Source of the DNA: Candolleomyces eurysporus
Taxonomy: Eukaryota; Basidiomycota; Agaricomycetes; Agaricales; Psathyrellaceae
Length of the DNA stretch: 10,036 nt
Assembly: GCA_027579435.1 (NCBI GenBank)
Contig: JANBPK010001807.1
Location: forward strand, 1 to 10,036
Direction of reading: 5' to 3'
The notes beneath the pieces are model-generated. The model saw nothing but the letters and a program-made list of their open reading frames with translations, made no database searches and was not told the origin of the DNA. The position numbers were made by a program, and so were the translations under genes. Positions 1 to 9,659 of the stretch are shown here, one piece after another. How positions within the stretch are numbered: the first letter of the stretch is position 1; every line of letters starts with the position of its first letter.

Positions 1-449
1 CTGATGAAGTTTGCTGTGAAGACGACGNCATGTCTAGGCTGCAAAACCCCGTTGCGGAACACCAACAGTAATCCAAGTAAGTGTCTTTCACGTTATTATT
101 GCAAGTCTGATCTGATACAAGCCTTGTCTTCTTTCTCCAGATGGCGCGGTGTGCAATAATTGCCGACCAAGAATGGCAGAGCTGCACCAAAGGCAGGTGC
201 TATCAGCCTCGGCACTCCAAGTTCGGTTCGCCCGACTGTGGACGCAATGTCAGCGGTGTCAAGGTTCTTTGCATCAGGTGAGCGAGGCACCAAGCATTGT
301 TTCGGAGATGGAATGTCGCTGACTTCGAATGTTAGGATGTCCTGTGCACGAGTAAAGATTGTCCGATTTTCTATATGCGCAAGAAGGCGCAAAAGGATGT
401 AGAGGACTCGAATGCCGTGCTGGATCGATTTAAGAACGAGAGTTGGTGA
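1..449 (+). CDS. POL3: DNA polymerase delta catalytic subunit, C-terminal part (5' end outside window)
   Basis: This is the end of the catalytic subunit of replicative DNA polymerase delta, the nuclear B-family enzyme of lagging-strand synthesis. Three exons can be read: 1-76, 141-277 and 336-449, with introns 77-140 and 278-335 (GT-AG). They encode 108 residues and a TGA stop. Two cysteine motifs are visible. CysA has C11, C14, C30 and C33 (CLGC...CNNC). CysB has C62, C65, C75 and C80 ([12 protein letters not shown], then [15 protein letters not shown]). In this family CysA binds zinc and helps PCNA interaction, while CysB carries a 4Fe-4S cluster and holds the accessory B subunit. The tail ends in Ser-Trp, similar to the human protein. 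The polymerase and exonuclease domains lie upstream of the window. One ambiguous base (N28) makes the residue just before CysA unreadable. The family call is very secure. Confidence 0.96.
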
Positions 450-664
450 CGGGTTACTATAAGTTCATAGCTTTGTTATCTCTTTTCTTGTTACATTGCA
501 TAGGTCATTTTCAGCTGTATTTTTACTATCTCGCAATAGACTTTCGGGTAAAAGTAGACCGCTGATCCGTGGTTTCGGCATTCGGACTGCCGCTCCGCCG
601 TGCACATTGGTGAAATATCTCCGGGGCGAACTCTGAAATTTAAAGAATTTCCGTCTGGTGACCA

Positions 665-2453
665 ATGTTCAGGGCATTTTCTGGTTCTTTACGCTCGCTT
701 CCTCCTCTTCGTCGTCCCCCCACCACCTCCAGGCCCATCGCCAGCATCCACACGACGCCCAAAGCCATGTCGACCTTCGTCCAGGACCCCCACGACCTCC
801 TCGTCATTCCCGGCCCCATCGAGGTCACCGATTCTGTGCTCTATGCCAATGCCCATCCGTCGATGTCCCATGTGTCTAAAGACTTCATCCCGGTCTTTGG
901 GGATTCTATCCGAATGACCAGGGAGGTCTTATACGCTGGCAGTGACACCCAGCCATTCCTCATTAGTGGCAGTGGGACCCTCGGATGGGACCAGGTCGCT
1001 GCTAATCTGGTCGAGGAGGGCGAGGAGGCATTGGTTCTTCACTCGGGGTACTTTGCTGATAGCTTTGCTGACTGGTGCGTCACGTACACTTCCCCGCAAG
1101 CTTAATATAGCTGAACACCATCCGTCTCTGTTTTTGGGTGCAGCCTGCAGACTTATCGCGCGTCGGTGACGCAAGTGAAGGCCCCTGTCGGACGGGCAGT
1201 GACCAAAGCCCAGCTCGAGGAAGCTTTACTAGAGAAGCAGAAGGAAGGCAAGTCCTACAAGGTCGTCACGTTCACCCACGTCGATACATCCACCGGCGTA
1301 TTGTCCAACGCTAAGGAGATCGCCGAGACTGTTCGCCGGATATCTCCCTCATCTTTGGTACGCCCCTTCTCTCTATCGTTGACTCATTTCATTGATGTCG
1401 CTTCTCCTCCTTCTCCTCCTCACACATCTCTTCTCCGGCGTATTATTATGGGCCGACGGTCACGGCCCGATGCGATTCCGTTCTCCAATATAGGTCATCG
1501 CAGATTGCGTCTGCTCTGTGGCCTCGGAGGAAATCAAGTTCGACGATTGGGGGATCGATGTTGTTATCTCTGCATCGCAAAAGGGTCTTGGAACACCTCC
1601 TGGCCTGAGCATCCTTCTTGCAAGTGCCCGCGCTATCGATGTAGGAACCCGTCCATCGCCGAATATGTCCATCCCGATTCTAACCCGCTTTTCCTCGCCC
1701 AGGTCTTCAAAAACCGCAAGTCACCACCATCCTCATATTACGCGAGTTGGGCAAAGTGCGCTCACTTTGGTTTCGCTCCACAATTCACCTCACTAATCAC
1801 ATCGCTATCTCTTCTGTTAGATGGCTCCCTATCATGAAAGCATACGAAGCCGGAAACCCGGCCTACTTCGCAACGCCTCCCGTCAACCTCATCTACGCGT
1901 ACAACGCGTCTCTCAAAATTATTACAGCCAAGCGCAGTGCCTCCGAACCCAAATGGCCCACTGAAGTCATCACCCCTCTCGAGGAGCGTTTCGCCCTGCA
2001 CAAGGCCGCGAGCCAGAAGGTCAAGGCCGCCGCCACCGAGCTGGGCTTGAAGCAGTTGCCTCAGGTTGATGAAGAAGCTGCTAACGGCATGAGCGCTGTA
2101 AGTAACCAATTCCCCGGTTCTTTGGTGCTTTCTATTCATTCTTACCTTGCGCTTTCACCGCAGCTCTACTACCCTGAAGGTCTCGGAGCAGCCGATATTC
2201 TTCCTCGATTGGCCCAACGTGGCATCGTCGTTGCCGGTGGACTCCATGCCGAATGCAAAGGTCAATTCATTCATTTTCGTACGGCACATATACCTGACCA
2301 GTTAATTACCCCGTCGTTTCTCCAGACAAATACTTCCGTATCGGACACATGGGCTTGTCAGTCGTTGACACCGAGCGCGGAGATGTTGACCGCGTTGTTG
2401 AGTCCTTAAATGCGGCTTTGGCTGAAGCCAAGGCTCAGAAGGGTATCCCATGA
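665..2453 (+). CDS. AGX1: Alanine:glyoxylate aminotransferase (class V, PLP-dependent)
   Basis: This enzyme transfers the amino group of alanine to glyoxylate, giving glycine and pyruvate. Exons are 665-1074, 1144-1357, 1494-1640, 1703-1755, 1821-2097, 2164-2260 and 2326-2453, giving 441 residues. All six introns are GT-AG, and each join restores conserved sequence. The fold-type I core starts near residue 45 (LLVIPGP), with the cofactor-phosphate region SGSGTLGWD at 101-109. D212 should pair with the pyridine nitrogen and K238 (SASQKG) should form the Schiff base; their spacing of 26 equals that of D183 and K209 in human AGT. R404 (FRIGHMG) is the likely carboxylate-binding arginine. Residues 1-34 are rich in Arg and Ser, lack acidic residues and look like a mitochondrial presequence; M35 would start a 407-residue core form. 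The C-terminus (KGIP) has no PTS1. The ATG at 665 is the first after the POL3 stop. Other class V aminotransferases are less likely. Confidence 0.95.
1358..1493 (+). other. AGX1 intron 2, unusually long, with a GC hairpin
   Basis: This intron is 136 nt, while the other 21 introns in the window are about 49-69 nt (82 nt in one reading of the first THP3 intron). It starts GTACGC and ends ATATAG. The flanking exons join in phase 0, giving SSL-VIADCVCSV, which fits the aminotransferase family, so the whole stretch behaves as intron. Inside are a CTT/CTC-rich tract around 1400-1438 and a perfect 6-bp inverted repeat (GGGCCG at 1450-1455, CGGCCC at 1463-1468) with a 7-nt loop. Confidence 0.8.
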
Positions 2454-2799
2454 CTATCTTCTCATCTTTAGTAGAAGTAGACTTCGTGTGCAGTTTCGGT
2501 CAGCTGTTACGTACCTTGATTCCCTCATGATATAGGACAGATGATAGCCTTGTAGACAGTTTGCCAGTATCTCCTTGTGTTTGTTACAGTACATACCACC
2601 TCCATAAGACACACCCCTCACAATGATCTCACCTCACTCATCAACCTCCAGGCGTCCCTGATGGAATCGCAACAATCATATGAAAGAAATGTGTATACAT
2701 AGGGTGTGTAGCCCTCGAGACAATGATAGATAGTTGTAAATGATTATGTACACGGATTATTTTGAATTTTTGACACCAACTTGCCGTCGGACGAACATC
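2454..2799. other. Convergent 3' intergenic region between AGX1 and MET5
   Basis: These 346 bases separate the AGX1 stop from the MET5 stop and must hold both 3'UTRs. The middle is AT-rich (about 2690-2775). A minus-strand AATAAT-like motif near 2757-2762 could help MET5 polyadenylation. I see no open reading frame of note, no tRNA and no clear repeat. Confidence 0.6.
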
Positions 2800-5700
2800 T
2801 CATGCAACAACCTGATGCTCGCCCTCGCCTCCCATTCGATCGTACCATAGCCTTCCCTCTGTCGTAGGAGCAATATATCCTGCCCGAATAGTCCAGTCAC
2901 CAAACCTCTCTCCTTCCTTTCTCTCCAAAGCGTATCGCTTGATCATGGGAGTGAGGATCGAGAGAATCTCAGGTTCAGTCACGGATTCTAAAGGAAGAGG
3001 TCAGATGAATCGCCCAAAGGAAAACATCACCATAAATCAACAACATACCTCTGTAAATCTTGTTCAAGCGTTGGCCGTAGTATCCACCACCCAAGAGCAT
3101 GGCGTATGACCCGGGAGCCTTGCCGACGAAAGCGACCTCTGGAAGTGAATGTCAGAAAACCAATGACAACAACGACGGCAGCATTCGAAAGAACGTACCA
3201 GCCAAATACGGTCTTGCACAACCGTTAGGGCAACCAGTCATTCTCATAACGATCGAATCGTGGCGCAAACCGGACTCTTCGACGATCTTCTCGACTTTGT
3301 CAATGAGAATAGGAAGGTACTACAATACGAATCGTGATCAGTCTGCATGGAAGGAAAGGAACAAAGGAAACTTCGACGTACACGTTCAGACTCGGCCATC
3401 GCCAATCCACACGTAGGGAACGCAACACAAGCCGACGAAGACAACCTCAGTCCGCTAAACTCCAGATTATCCATCCTGTACTTGGCCAGCAAACTCTTAA
3501 TCTTCGGCAGTTCCTCATTAGTGATATCCGAAATCAACAGATGCTGATTCGCTGTCAACCTGAAGGTGCCATTGTGGATCTTGGCGATTTCTCTGAGACC
3601 AGTCTTGAATTCGCGGCCAGGTTCGTCCACGATACGACCGTTCTCGACGAACATCGTAAAGTGGTGTCGTCCGTCTTCGCCAGTGTGCCAGCCAAAATCG
3701 TCAATGTTGCGGTCGAAAGTGTATGCACGAGCGGGCTGAAGAGGGTATCCAAGGAGTTTCTCCACCTCAGCCTTGTACACGTCCAATCCCATGCGGTCGA
3801 TGGTGTACTTGAGACGAGCGTTCTTGCGACTAGCCATGGGGGTCAGATACCCAGCGCGTAAATAAGTAGATAGGCACGTACTCAGCACGGTTACCATGAT
3901 CCCTTTGAACGAGCATAACCTTCTCCGCAACGTACTTGCCCTGTTCGATGGTGCAGAATCCGATAATACTACCAGCGCGAGGATAGGTCTTCTTGTTACC
4001 GTGAGTAACACCCATACCACCACCAATGGAGACATTGAACCCTTCAAGCTCTCCGTTGGGGCCGACGATGGCGATGAAACCAAGATCGTTGGCGAAGACG
4101 TCAACATCGTTGGTAGGTGGAACAGCAACAGCGACCTTGAACTGTACGAACAATCAGTCTCTCGGTTTGAACCTTCAAACATCGCACTGAAAACAAACCT
4201 TGCGAGGGAGGTAGAACTCGCCGTAAATCGGCTCAAAGTCCTTGACGGCTTCACCAGCGACGAGCTTCTTGTCCAACCAGATTTCGTGGTAGGCACTCGT
4301 CTGGGGGATAAGATGTTCACTGACTTCCTTCGAGAACTCAAACACCTGTCGGTGCAGCTTCGAGAGAGTGGGTATCGAAGAGCAGATAACGTTTCTAGAT
4401 CCAGAGTAAGCCGCTGTGCATTAAAATACTGTAGAAAACGAAGACTTACCGATTAACGTCTCCGCAAGCGGCCAAGGTATCCAACAAAGCCCTGTTAATA
4501 TCCTGAATAGCAGGCTTCAAGTGACGCTTGATAACACCATGGAACTGGAAGGTCGCTCGAGTCGTAATCTTGAAAGTCCCATTCCCATGCTCGTCCGCAA
4601 TCTGATCCATATCCAACCACTGCGACGAATTGCAGACACCACCGGGCATACGAACGCGGATCATAAAGCTATACGCCGGCTCAACACCTTGCGCCTGCCT
4701 TTCATCTCGGATATCGCGGTCATCCTGCTGGTAGATACCGTGGAACTTGGTAAGCTGTGTGTCACTCGGCGCAAGGGCACCAGTGGAGTTATCTTCAAGT
4801 CCCTCGGCAATCGTTCCGCGCAGGAACCCAGAGGCCGCCTTGATATGTTCGTTGGTAATAGGCTCAGGTTCGGCTTCAGTGACCTCAACCGAGTCGACAC
4901 CAAGGGCCTTCCAGATCTTGGGCTCCCAGATCTTGTATCCCGTCTCCGAACCATCGGCGTCCTGGTCATCTCCAAGACCGATATCCGCAACCCTCTCTCC
5001 ACCCAACTTCTCCAGGCGAGCGTCGAGTTCCTTCGCGGGCTTGTTGTAGTAGTGGGCATCCTCAGCCCTGGGCCAGTAGTGGCTATCACCCATACCGAAG
5101 ACGGAGAACTTGAGGTTGGAGAAGACCTTCTCCTCGCGGAGTGCAGCAGCGTTGAGGGCTTTGAAGAAGTTACGACCATTCTGTGGAGGTTCACCCTGTC
5201 CGGCGGTCGACGTGACGAAGACGACATGCTCCTCATCCTTCAACCCCTCAAAGGTCAAGGCATCGAAAGTAGCAATGGTGGTGGGCAGTCCTCGCGCCTT
5301 CGCCCTGTTGGCCAACCTCTTCGCCTTCTTCTCAGCTGCACCACCATCGGAGGCATACAGAACAAGAAGAGGTGGGGCATCCAAATTGGAGAGGAGGTCG
5401 TTATACGATTGCTGCGCACGCTTCTTCCTCGCCTCGCGGATGGTATCGCCCAAGTTGCTGACAAGCTCAGCCGCAATGGCAGGCGTCGAACGTGTGAGTT
5501 GGGAGAGATGGTTCTGGCGATCCAAGAACTGCCGGAGGTCATTCTTGATAGAATCCGAGTCCAACGAGAAAGGTTCTTCACCCTTGGCGTCCTTGCTGGG
5601 GTTCCATCGGTAGAGAGGCCAGTAGCCAGCATCGACCCCGAGCTTCGTCTCCTTCAGCACCTCGAGGGCAGGGGACGATTCCGACGAGTAGGGGAGGTAG

Positions 5701-7499
5701 GCTAGAACGACACTGGGACCCTTGAAGCGATCGGCTTCAACGAAAGCCTGGAGCACCTGGGCGTAGGAAGAGAAGACGGCGACGCTGGCAACATAGACGT
5801 CCCCATGGTTCATCGCGTACAGACCAACATCCTGCTTGCGCCTCTGCGGATCACCCGAAGTCCGGGACGAATACGGAAGGGTATCGAGGATCAGAATATT
5901 GATGTCTAATCCCGAAGCGATTGCGTGATGCAAACCGGAGGCGCCAAGATCGTATGACCAGGCATCGGACCCGATGATCCATTTCGAAAGGGCGGGGAAG
6001 TGCTTCGCAAGATCAAGCGCTCGTCGGATAGCCGGACTGCTGGACTTGGACGACAGCTGGGTCAGTTGGTTGACGATTTCAGACCCGAGGCGGCTGCTCT
6101 TGGTAGGGTCATCCTTTGCGAGAAGCCATTGGCTGAGGAGGGAATGAAGAGCGGGTTCAAGAGTTGGGTCTTCAATTAGGCTTTCCACCAAAGACACGAG
6201 TTCCTGGCGTGCATCCACCTGACCACGGACACGACCGAGAGCAAACTCCGGGGTTGTCGCAATTTCCCCTTGAGCAGCCACCAGAGTGGGTGAATTGGCA
6301 ACATCCAAACGATCCTTGAATAGGTGCTCGAGAATCTTGGTGTAGGCGGCTTCTTGCTTGGGGACGTGAGGTGTCGAGGAAGTCGTTGACTGACCCGGGA
6401 TGACGCCGAGCTGGAATCGAGACGTTTCTCCGGATTCGACTTTCTGAAGCAGCTTGAGGATTTCAACCTCGGACACGTTCTCGCCCAGGATACCATCATG
6501 AACTCGCACGGGGTGGCTCTGAGTGGCGCTAACCAAGTCGAGATACAATGGCGTCCATTTGGTTGACCACTTGAACACCTGCTCAAGTACGATCACGTTG
6601 TTTGCTGACGGAGGCACGACGCTGACCAATTTCGATGGTGGGAGGGGGCTGAGGAGTGAAGGTGTGACAAATGCAACGCCGTCAATGGCCGCGGCGGCAA
6701 TCTCGGTTCTTCCAACAAGGAAAATGACAGTGTGAGCAGCGGGAGCGCCACTGGAAGACAGGGCACGTTTTGGTCGACGGAGCAGTGCGACCGTCTCCAT
6801 GACCGCCGCTTCGTAGGCTTTGAATAGCTGAGCTGATGTTGGATCGTCTATTGGTGTGGAGAGGGTGCCACTAGCATGACCATTGGCGTGCCCATTGACA
6901 TGACCATTAACGCCATTGACGCCATTTAGAGGAGTTACATGTCCGTTAGTGGACGGAGCGGACGAAGAGTGCTTTTTGGCGAGGAGGAAGGGGAGGATTT
7001 TGTCTTCAGGGACGTCTTCAATCGAGGAGGCGGGATCCTGTGAGAGATAGAAGGCATGTATGACAGCCTTTTTCTCGATCCTGGCCAACCTTGAGGCCAA
7101 GAGAGCGTTGTCGTGAGCTTCCTGTGCAGTTTGGGACAGTAGGAAGTAGGGAACAGCAGATCGAAGGAGGAGAACGTCCGACAGGTCGTCCTCAACAGCC
7201 AGGTGCAATGCAACTGGCTGATGGGAGAGGTCCGCAAGGTGGACAAGGAGACGATTCACGAGTTGGGAGCTCGCAACTCCGGTGAAGGTGGTTAGGTTGG
7301 AAGGATTGCGGACAATGGTGGACCCGGCATCGCCGCCATATGGTACCGGGATGACCCTGGGGGAATGACTCGAGCCTTTGGAAAGCAAAGCATAGGTTTC
7401 CGAAAAGGCAGAGCTGGATGGCTGCTGGGCATAGACCACAACGTCCGAGCCAAGGTAGCTGATGCGTGCTACGGAGGGAACTGCGGCCTGCAGCGACAT
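2800..7499 (-). CDS. MET5: Assimilatory sulfite reductase (NADPH), hemoprotein beta subunit
   Basis: The beta subunit reduces sulfite to sulfide with six electrons, in cytosolic sulfate assimilation, fed by the separate flavoprotein alpha subunit (MET10). Exons on the minus strand are 7499-4450, 4394-4199, 4141-3882, 3829-3382, 3319-3199, 3138-3049 and 2987-2800. They give 1450 residues, close to yeast Met5 (1442). The domain order fits: a pyruvate:ferredoxin-oxidoreductase-like region (about 15-600), a flavodoxin-like domain (about 710-865) and the nitrite/sulfite reductase repeats (about 915-1450). The siroheme/4Fe-4S ligands are C1303 and C1309 (ACVAFPTC) and C1348 and C1352 (TGCPNGC). HGNKKTYPR and TFQFHGV are further family motifs. 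Start M1 (MSLQAAVP) was chosen because the 47 in-frame residues upstream include a probable intron. The first exon is 3 kb without interruption, and all introns are 52-62 nt. The family assignment is secure; the exact start is less so. Confidence 0.96.
6867..6947 (-). repeat. Asn-Gly-His-rich linker repeat inside MET5
   Basis: Residues 185-211 of MET5 are an imperfect run of NGH and NGV units (for example [12 protein letters not shown]). It sits between two better-structured parts of the N-terminal region and is flanked by Ser/Pro/Thr-rich sequence. It looks like a flexible linker that grew by slippage of short codon repeats. No function is implied. Confidence 0.75.
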
Positions 7500-7504
7500 G
7501 ATAG

Positions 7505-7556
7505 CTGGCAANGCGGACGATGAGCACGCGAAACTGGGACGGGGAGGAGGACGTAC
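7505..7556 (-). other. Probable 5'UTR intron of MET5
   Basis: Read on the minus strand, this 52-nt stretch begins GTACGT, a strong fungal donor used identically elsewhere in this gene, and ends TTGCCAG, five bases before the chosen MET5 ATG. Its length matches the gene's other introns (52-62 nt). It contains no in-frame stop, so if retained it would be translated as part of an N-terminal extension. The evidence is the splice signals alone. Confidence 0.55.
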
Positions 7557-7726
7557 CGGAGGCAGGAAAAAGAGGACCTGGCTGTCCAATGTCCGTTCTC
7601 CCATTTTTATGATCATGAGCATGTCTTTAGTCGGAAGCACATCATTTGTTTGTTATCCGTTTGCATTCCCTTTCCCGGCGGCAAACCCAGATCCGGGGTT
7701 CGGCCGGCCCGCCACCGCCACTCATG

Positions 7727-7734
7727 CACGTGAT
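7727..7734 (-). promoter_or_regulatory. CACGTG E-box (Cbf1-type site) upstream of MET5
   Basis: Read on the minus strand this is ATCACGTG, a full match to RTCACRTG, the site bound by the bHLH factor Cbf1 at yeast sulfur-assimilation promoters, where it helps recruit Met4 with Met28. It lies 228 bp upstream of the MET5 ATG and 134 bp upstream of the THP3 ATG. The match is seen; control of MET5 by it is inferred from the yeast pathway. Confidence 0.5.
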
Positions 7735-7867
7735 CCCCTCACATAATCCAGCTGCAAGGGCGACCTTTCTCCTCATACCCTCGTGTTCCTCGCAGTCAGG
7801 CCATTTCGCCACTTTAGTCTCTCTAAGCAGCTCTCACATATTACCAATACCACCATAGTATCACGGC

Positions 7868-9659
7868 ATGTCGTCCGAGTCGTGGCCGCCATGCGTTAAA
7901 GTATGCTTTTTTTTTGCCCCAGCAGGCCTGCAGCATCTGATTTCGAATCGACAGGGCATGGGTCGCAAAATGCTTGGGACAGATGACGGATGCGAACAGA
8001 ACAGAAGCCCAGGCAGAGCTTAGACAGGTAATAGCTAATTCTTTNCGCCGCGCATACCCTATGGACGACAGATTGGGCGGGCATGCAACTCAGAAGGTCT
8101 GTCCAGAAGCTAATTTCGAGGTGGTCAAATTCATCCATTCTCCACCATGTAGCCTCATGCCTCCGCCACCTCCCGTAATCAACCTAAAGCGAAAGAGGTG
8201 TGTCTCTTTCGCCGTCCCCGGATCCTACTCCGAGTAACTTACCCCTTGCAGCATCGACAACCAGCCAGGCAAAAAGGCCAAGAAGGCGAACAATAATACC
8301 AACAAAACAGTGACATCTTCAAACGACTATCATAACGATCAAGCAGCATTGAACAGGAGAGCAGAGAGGTTTCAGCGAGAGCATGACATTGAACGCAACA
8401 AATCTTTCCAGACTCATCATAAAACAGTCAATAACTATCATAATTACCATGCTTCACGTTCCGCCAGCGCAGATGAGCCCGAAGCAGATCCGGTGTGTTC
8501 GACTCCAGTCTACACTGCCTTCCATCTTCTAACAAATCTTTGTCGATCCAGAAAGTTGTTGATTGGGATCGATTCACAATTGTCGGGACTTCGCAGGAGC
8601 TTTTCAAAGACTACCTTCGTCTTACAAGTGTGAGTTCTATGTGTGGCACCCACGAGCGTACCTCATTATATGTTACAGGAACCTAAACCCGAGACGATAC
8701 GTCCTTACCCTGTTCTTCAGCAAACACTTCTAGCGCTCAAGAAGAAATGGAAAGAGAAATGCTCTTATAATTGGATCTGTAATCAATTCAAGAGTCTCCG
8801 GCAAGACCTTACAGTGCGTTGACACTCTCTATTTTCTCCTGCGCCGTTTGGGTTTGCTTGAGGCTGACATGCCCTAGGTCCAGCGGATCAAAAATGACTT
8901 CACCGTTCAAGTCTATGAAATACACGCACGAATGGCCCTGGAAAGTGTAAGTGTATTTCGCTTGGCCACGAGGCGTTTCCTGAGCAGTTATCCGCAGAAT
9001 GATATGGTCGAATATAACCAATGTCAAGCGACGCTCAAGTCACTCTACGACCTCGGTATACCTGGTAAAGTCGAGGAGTTCACCGCCTACCGAATTTTAA
9101 TGCTCCTGCACGGCCGCAACCGCAGTGGTACGAACACCCCAACTGTTGCTCCTGACTCGTCCTCGGAACTAATCATCTTCCAGAATTAAATCTTTACGTA
9201 GGTCAACTAACACCCAAGCAGAAATCGGATCCTGCGGTCAGGCACGCATTGAGCGTTCAGAGAGTGATGGCGATGGGGAATTACCATTCGTTCTTCGACT
9301 TGTATCTCAACGCACCCAACATGGGCGCATACATCATGGATCATTTCATTGATCGTGAAAGAACCAGAGCTTTGATCATTATTACAAAAGCGTAAGTCTT
9401 TGAGCGTTATTTCGTCTCATTATCGAACTCACCTCTTTCCAGTTATCTCAAGGTGCCACTGTCATTTATTGTGAAGGAGTTGGCGTTCGAGACGTCGGAG
9501 GAGGCACGCCTCTTTCTTGCCGGCCACTCAGCAGACACCTTCACGGATCAACGACATCCTGACACGCAGAAAATCTTGGACTCCAAGCAAGCAAATCCAA
9601 AGTTGCAGCAAGCACTCGAGGAGAAGTATCGAAAAGTGATGATCAGGGGAGCTATCTAA
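7868..9659 (+). CDS. THP3: THP3/LENG8-like protein, SAC3/GANP (PCI-type) family
   Basis: This is the fungal counterpart of human LENG8 and yeast Thp3, nuclear SAC3/GANP-family proteins linked to transcription elongation, mRNA processing and export. Exons are about 7868-7900, 7955 or 7983-8197, 8252-8492, 8552-8629, 8679-8813, 8878-8946, 8998-9127, 9184-9391 and 9443-9659, giving about 441-450 residues. The N-terminus (SWPP) matches the LENG8 start of its conserved N-terminal block. A proline stretch, a basic LKRK/KKAKK segment (possible nuclear signal) and a polar linker rich in Asn and His follow. The SAC3/GANP region then runs from about residue 173 to 415: DYLRLTS, IRPYPVL, SLRQDLTVQRIKNDFTVQVY, EFTAYRIL, GNYHSFF and MDHFIDRER are all LENG8-like. 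From 8252 the reading frame is secure. The first join is out of phase by one base, and codon 8043-8045 contains an N. The family is certain; the orthologue symbol less so. Confidence 0.9.

Larger units (their letters stand above)
7500..7867. promoter_or_regulatory. Divergent promoter region of MET5 (minus) and THP3-like gene (plus)
   Basis: These 368 bases lie between the two start codons and must carry both promoters and both 5'UTRs. From the MET5 side they hold a probable 5'UTR intron (7505-7556), several upstream ATGs on the minus strand (7640 and nearer), a GC-rich stretch (about 7676-7720) with GGCCGGCC, and a CACGTG palindrome at 7727-7732. The THP3 side (about 7760-7840) is pyrimidine-rich on the plus strand, as is common near fungal transcription starts. 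No clear TATA box was seen. Base 7512 is N. Confidence 0.75.

Noticed and set aside
1166..1837. A 223-codon plus-strand open frame starting inside AGX1
   Set aside because: It begins in AGX1 exon 2 and then runs through introns 2 to 4 and out of frame; only its first part is real.
2454..2799. Possible functional link of AGX1 and MET5 as a convergent pair
   Set aside because: Both feed amino-acid metabolism, but convergent neighbours do not share a promoter and nothing in the sequence shows co-regulation.
3244..4341. A 365-codon minus-strand open frame with a strange N-terminal half
   Set aside because: Its second half is a real MET5 exon (3829-3382), but the first half reads through intron and out-of-frame sequence of neighbouring MET5 exons. 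The spliced model explains it.
3896..4456. A 186-codon plus-strand open frame
   Set aside because: It is antisense to two conserved MET5 exons and crosses their splice sites; no coding features.
4521..5705. A 394-codon open frame on the plus strand
   Set aside because: It lies fully antisense to the long first exon of MET5, whose flavodoxin and N-terminal sequence is clearly conserved. Its translation has no domain features, and long antisense frames are common opposite such coding sequence.
7844..7848. CCAAT sequence just before the THP3 start
   Set aside because: It is only about 20 bp from the ATG, too close for a working CCAAT box, and a single pentamer is expected by chance.
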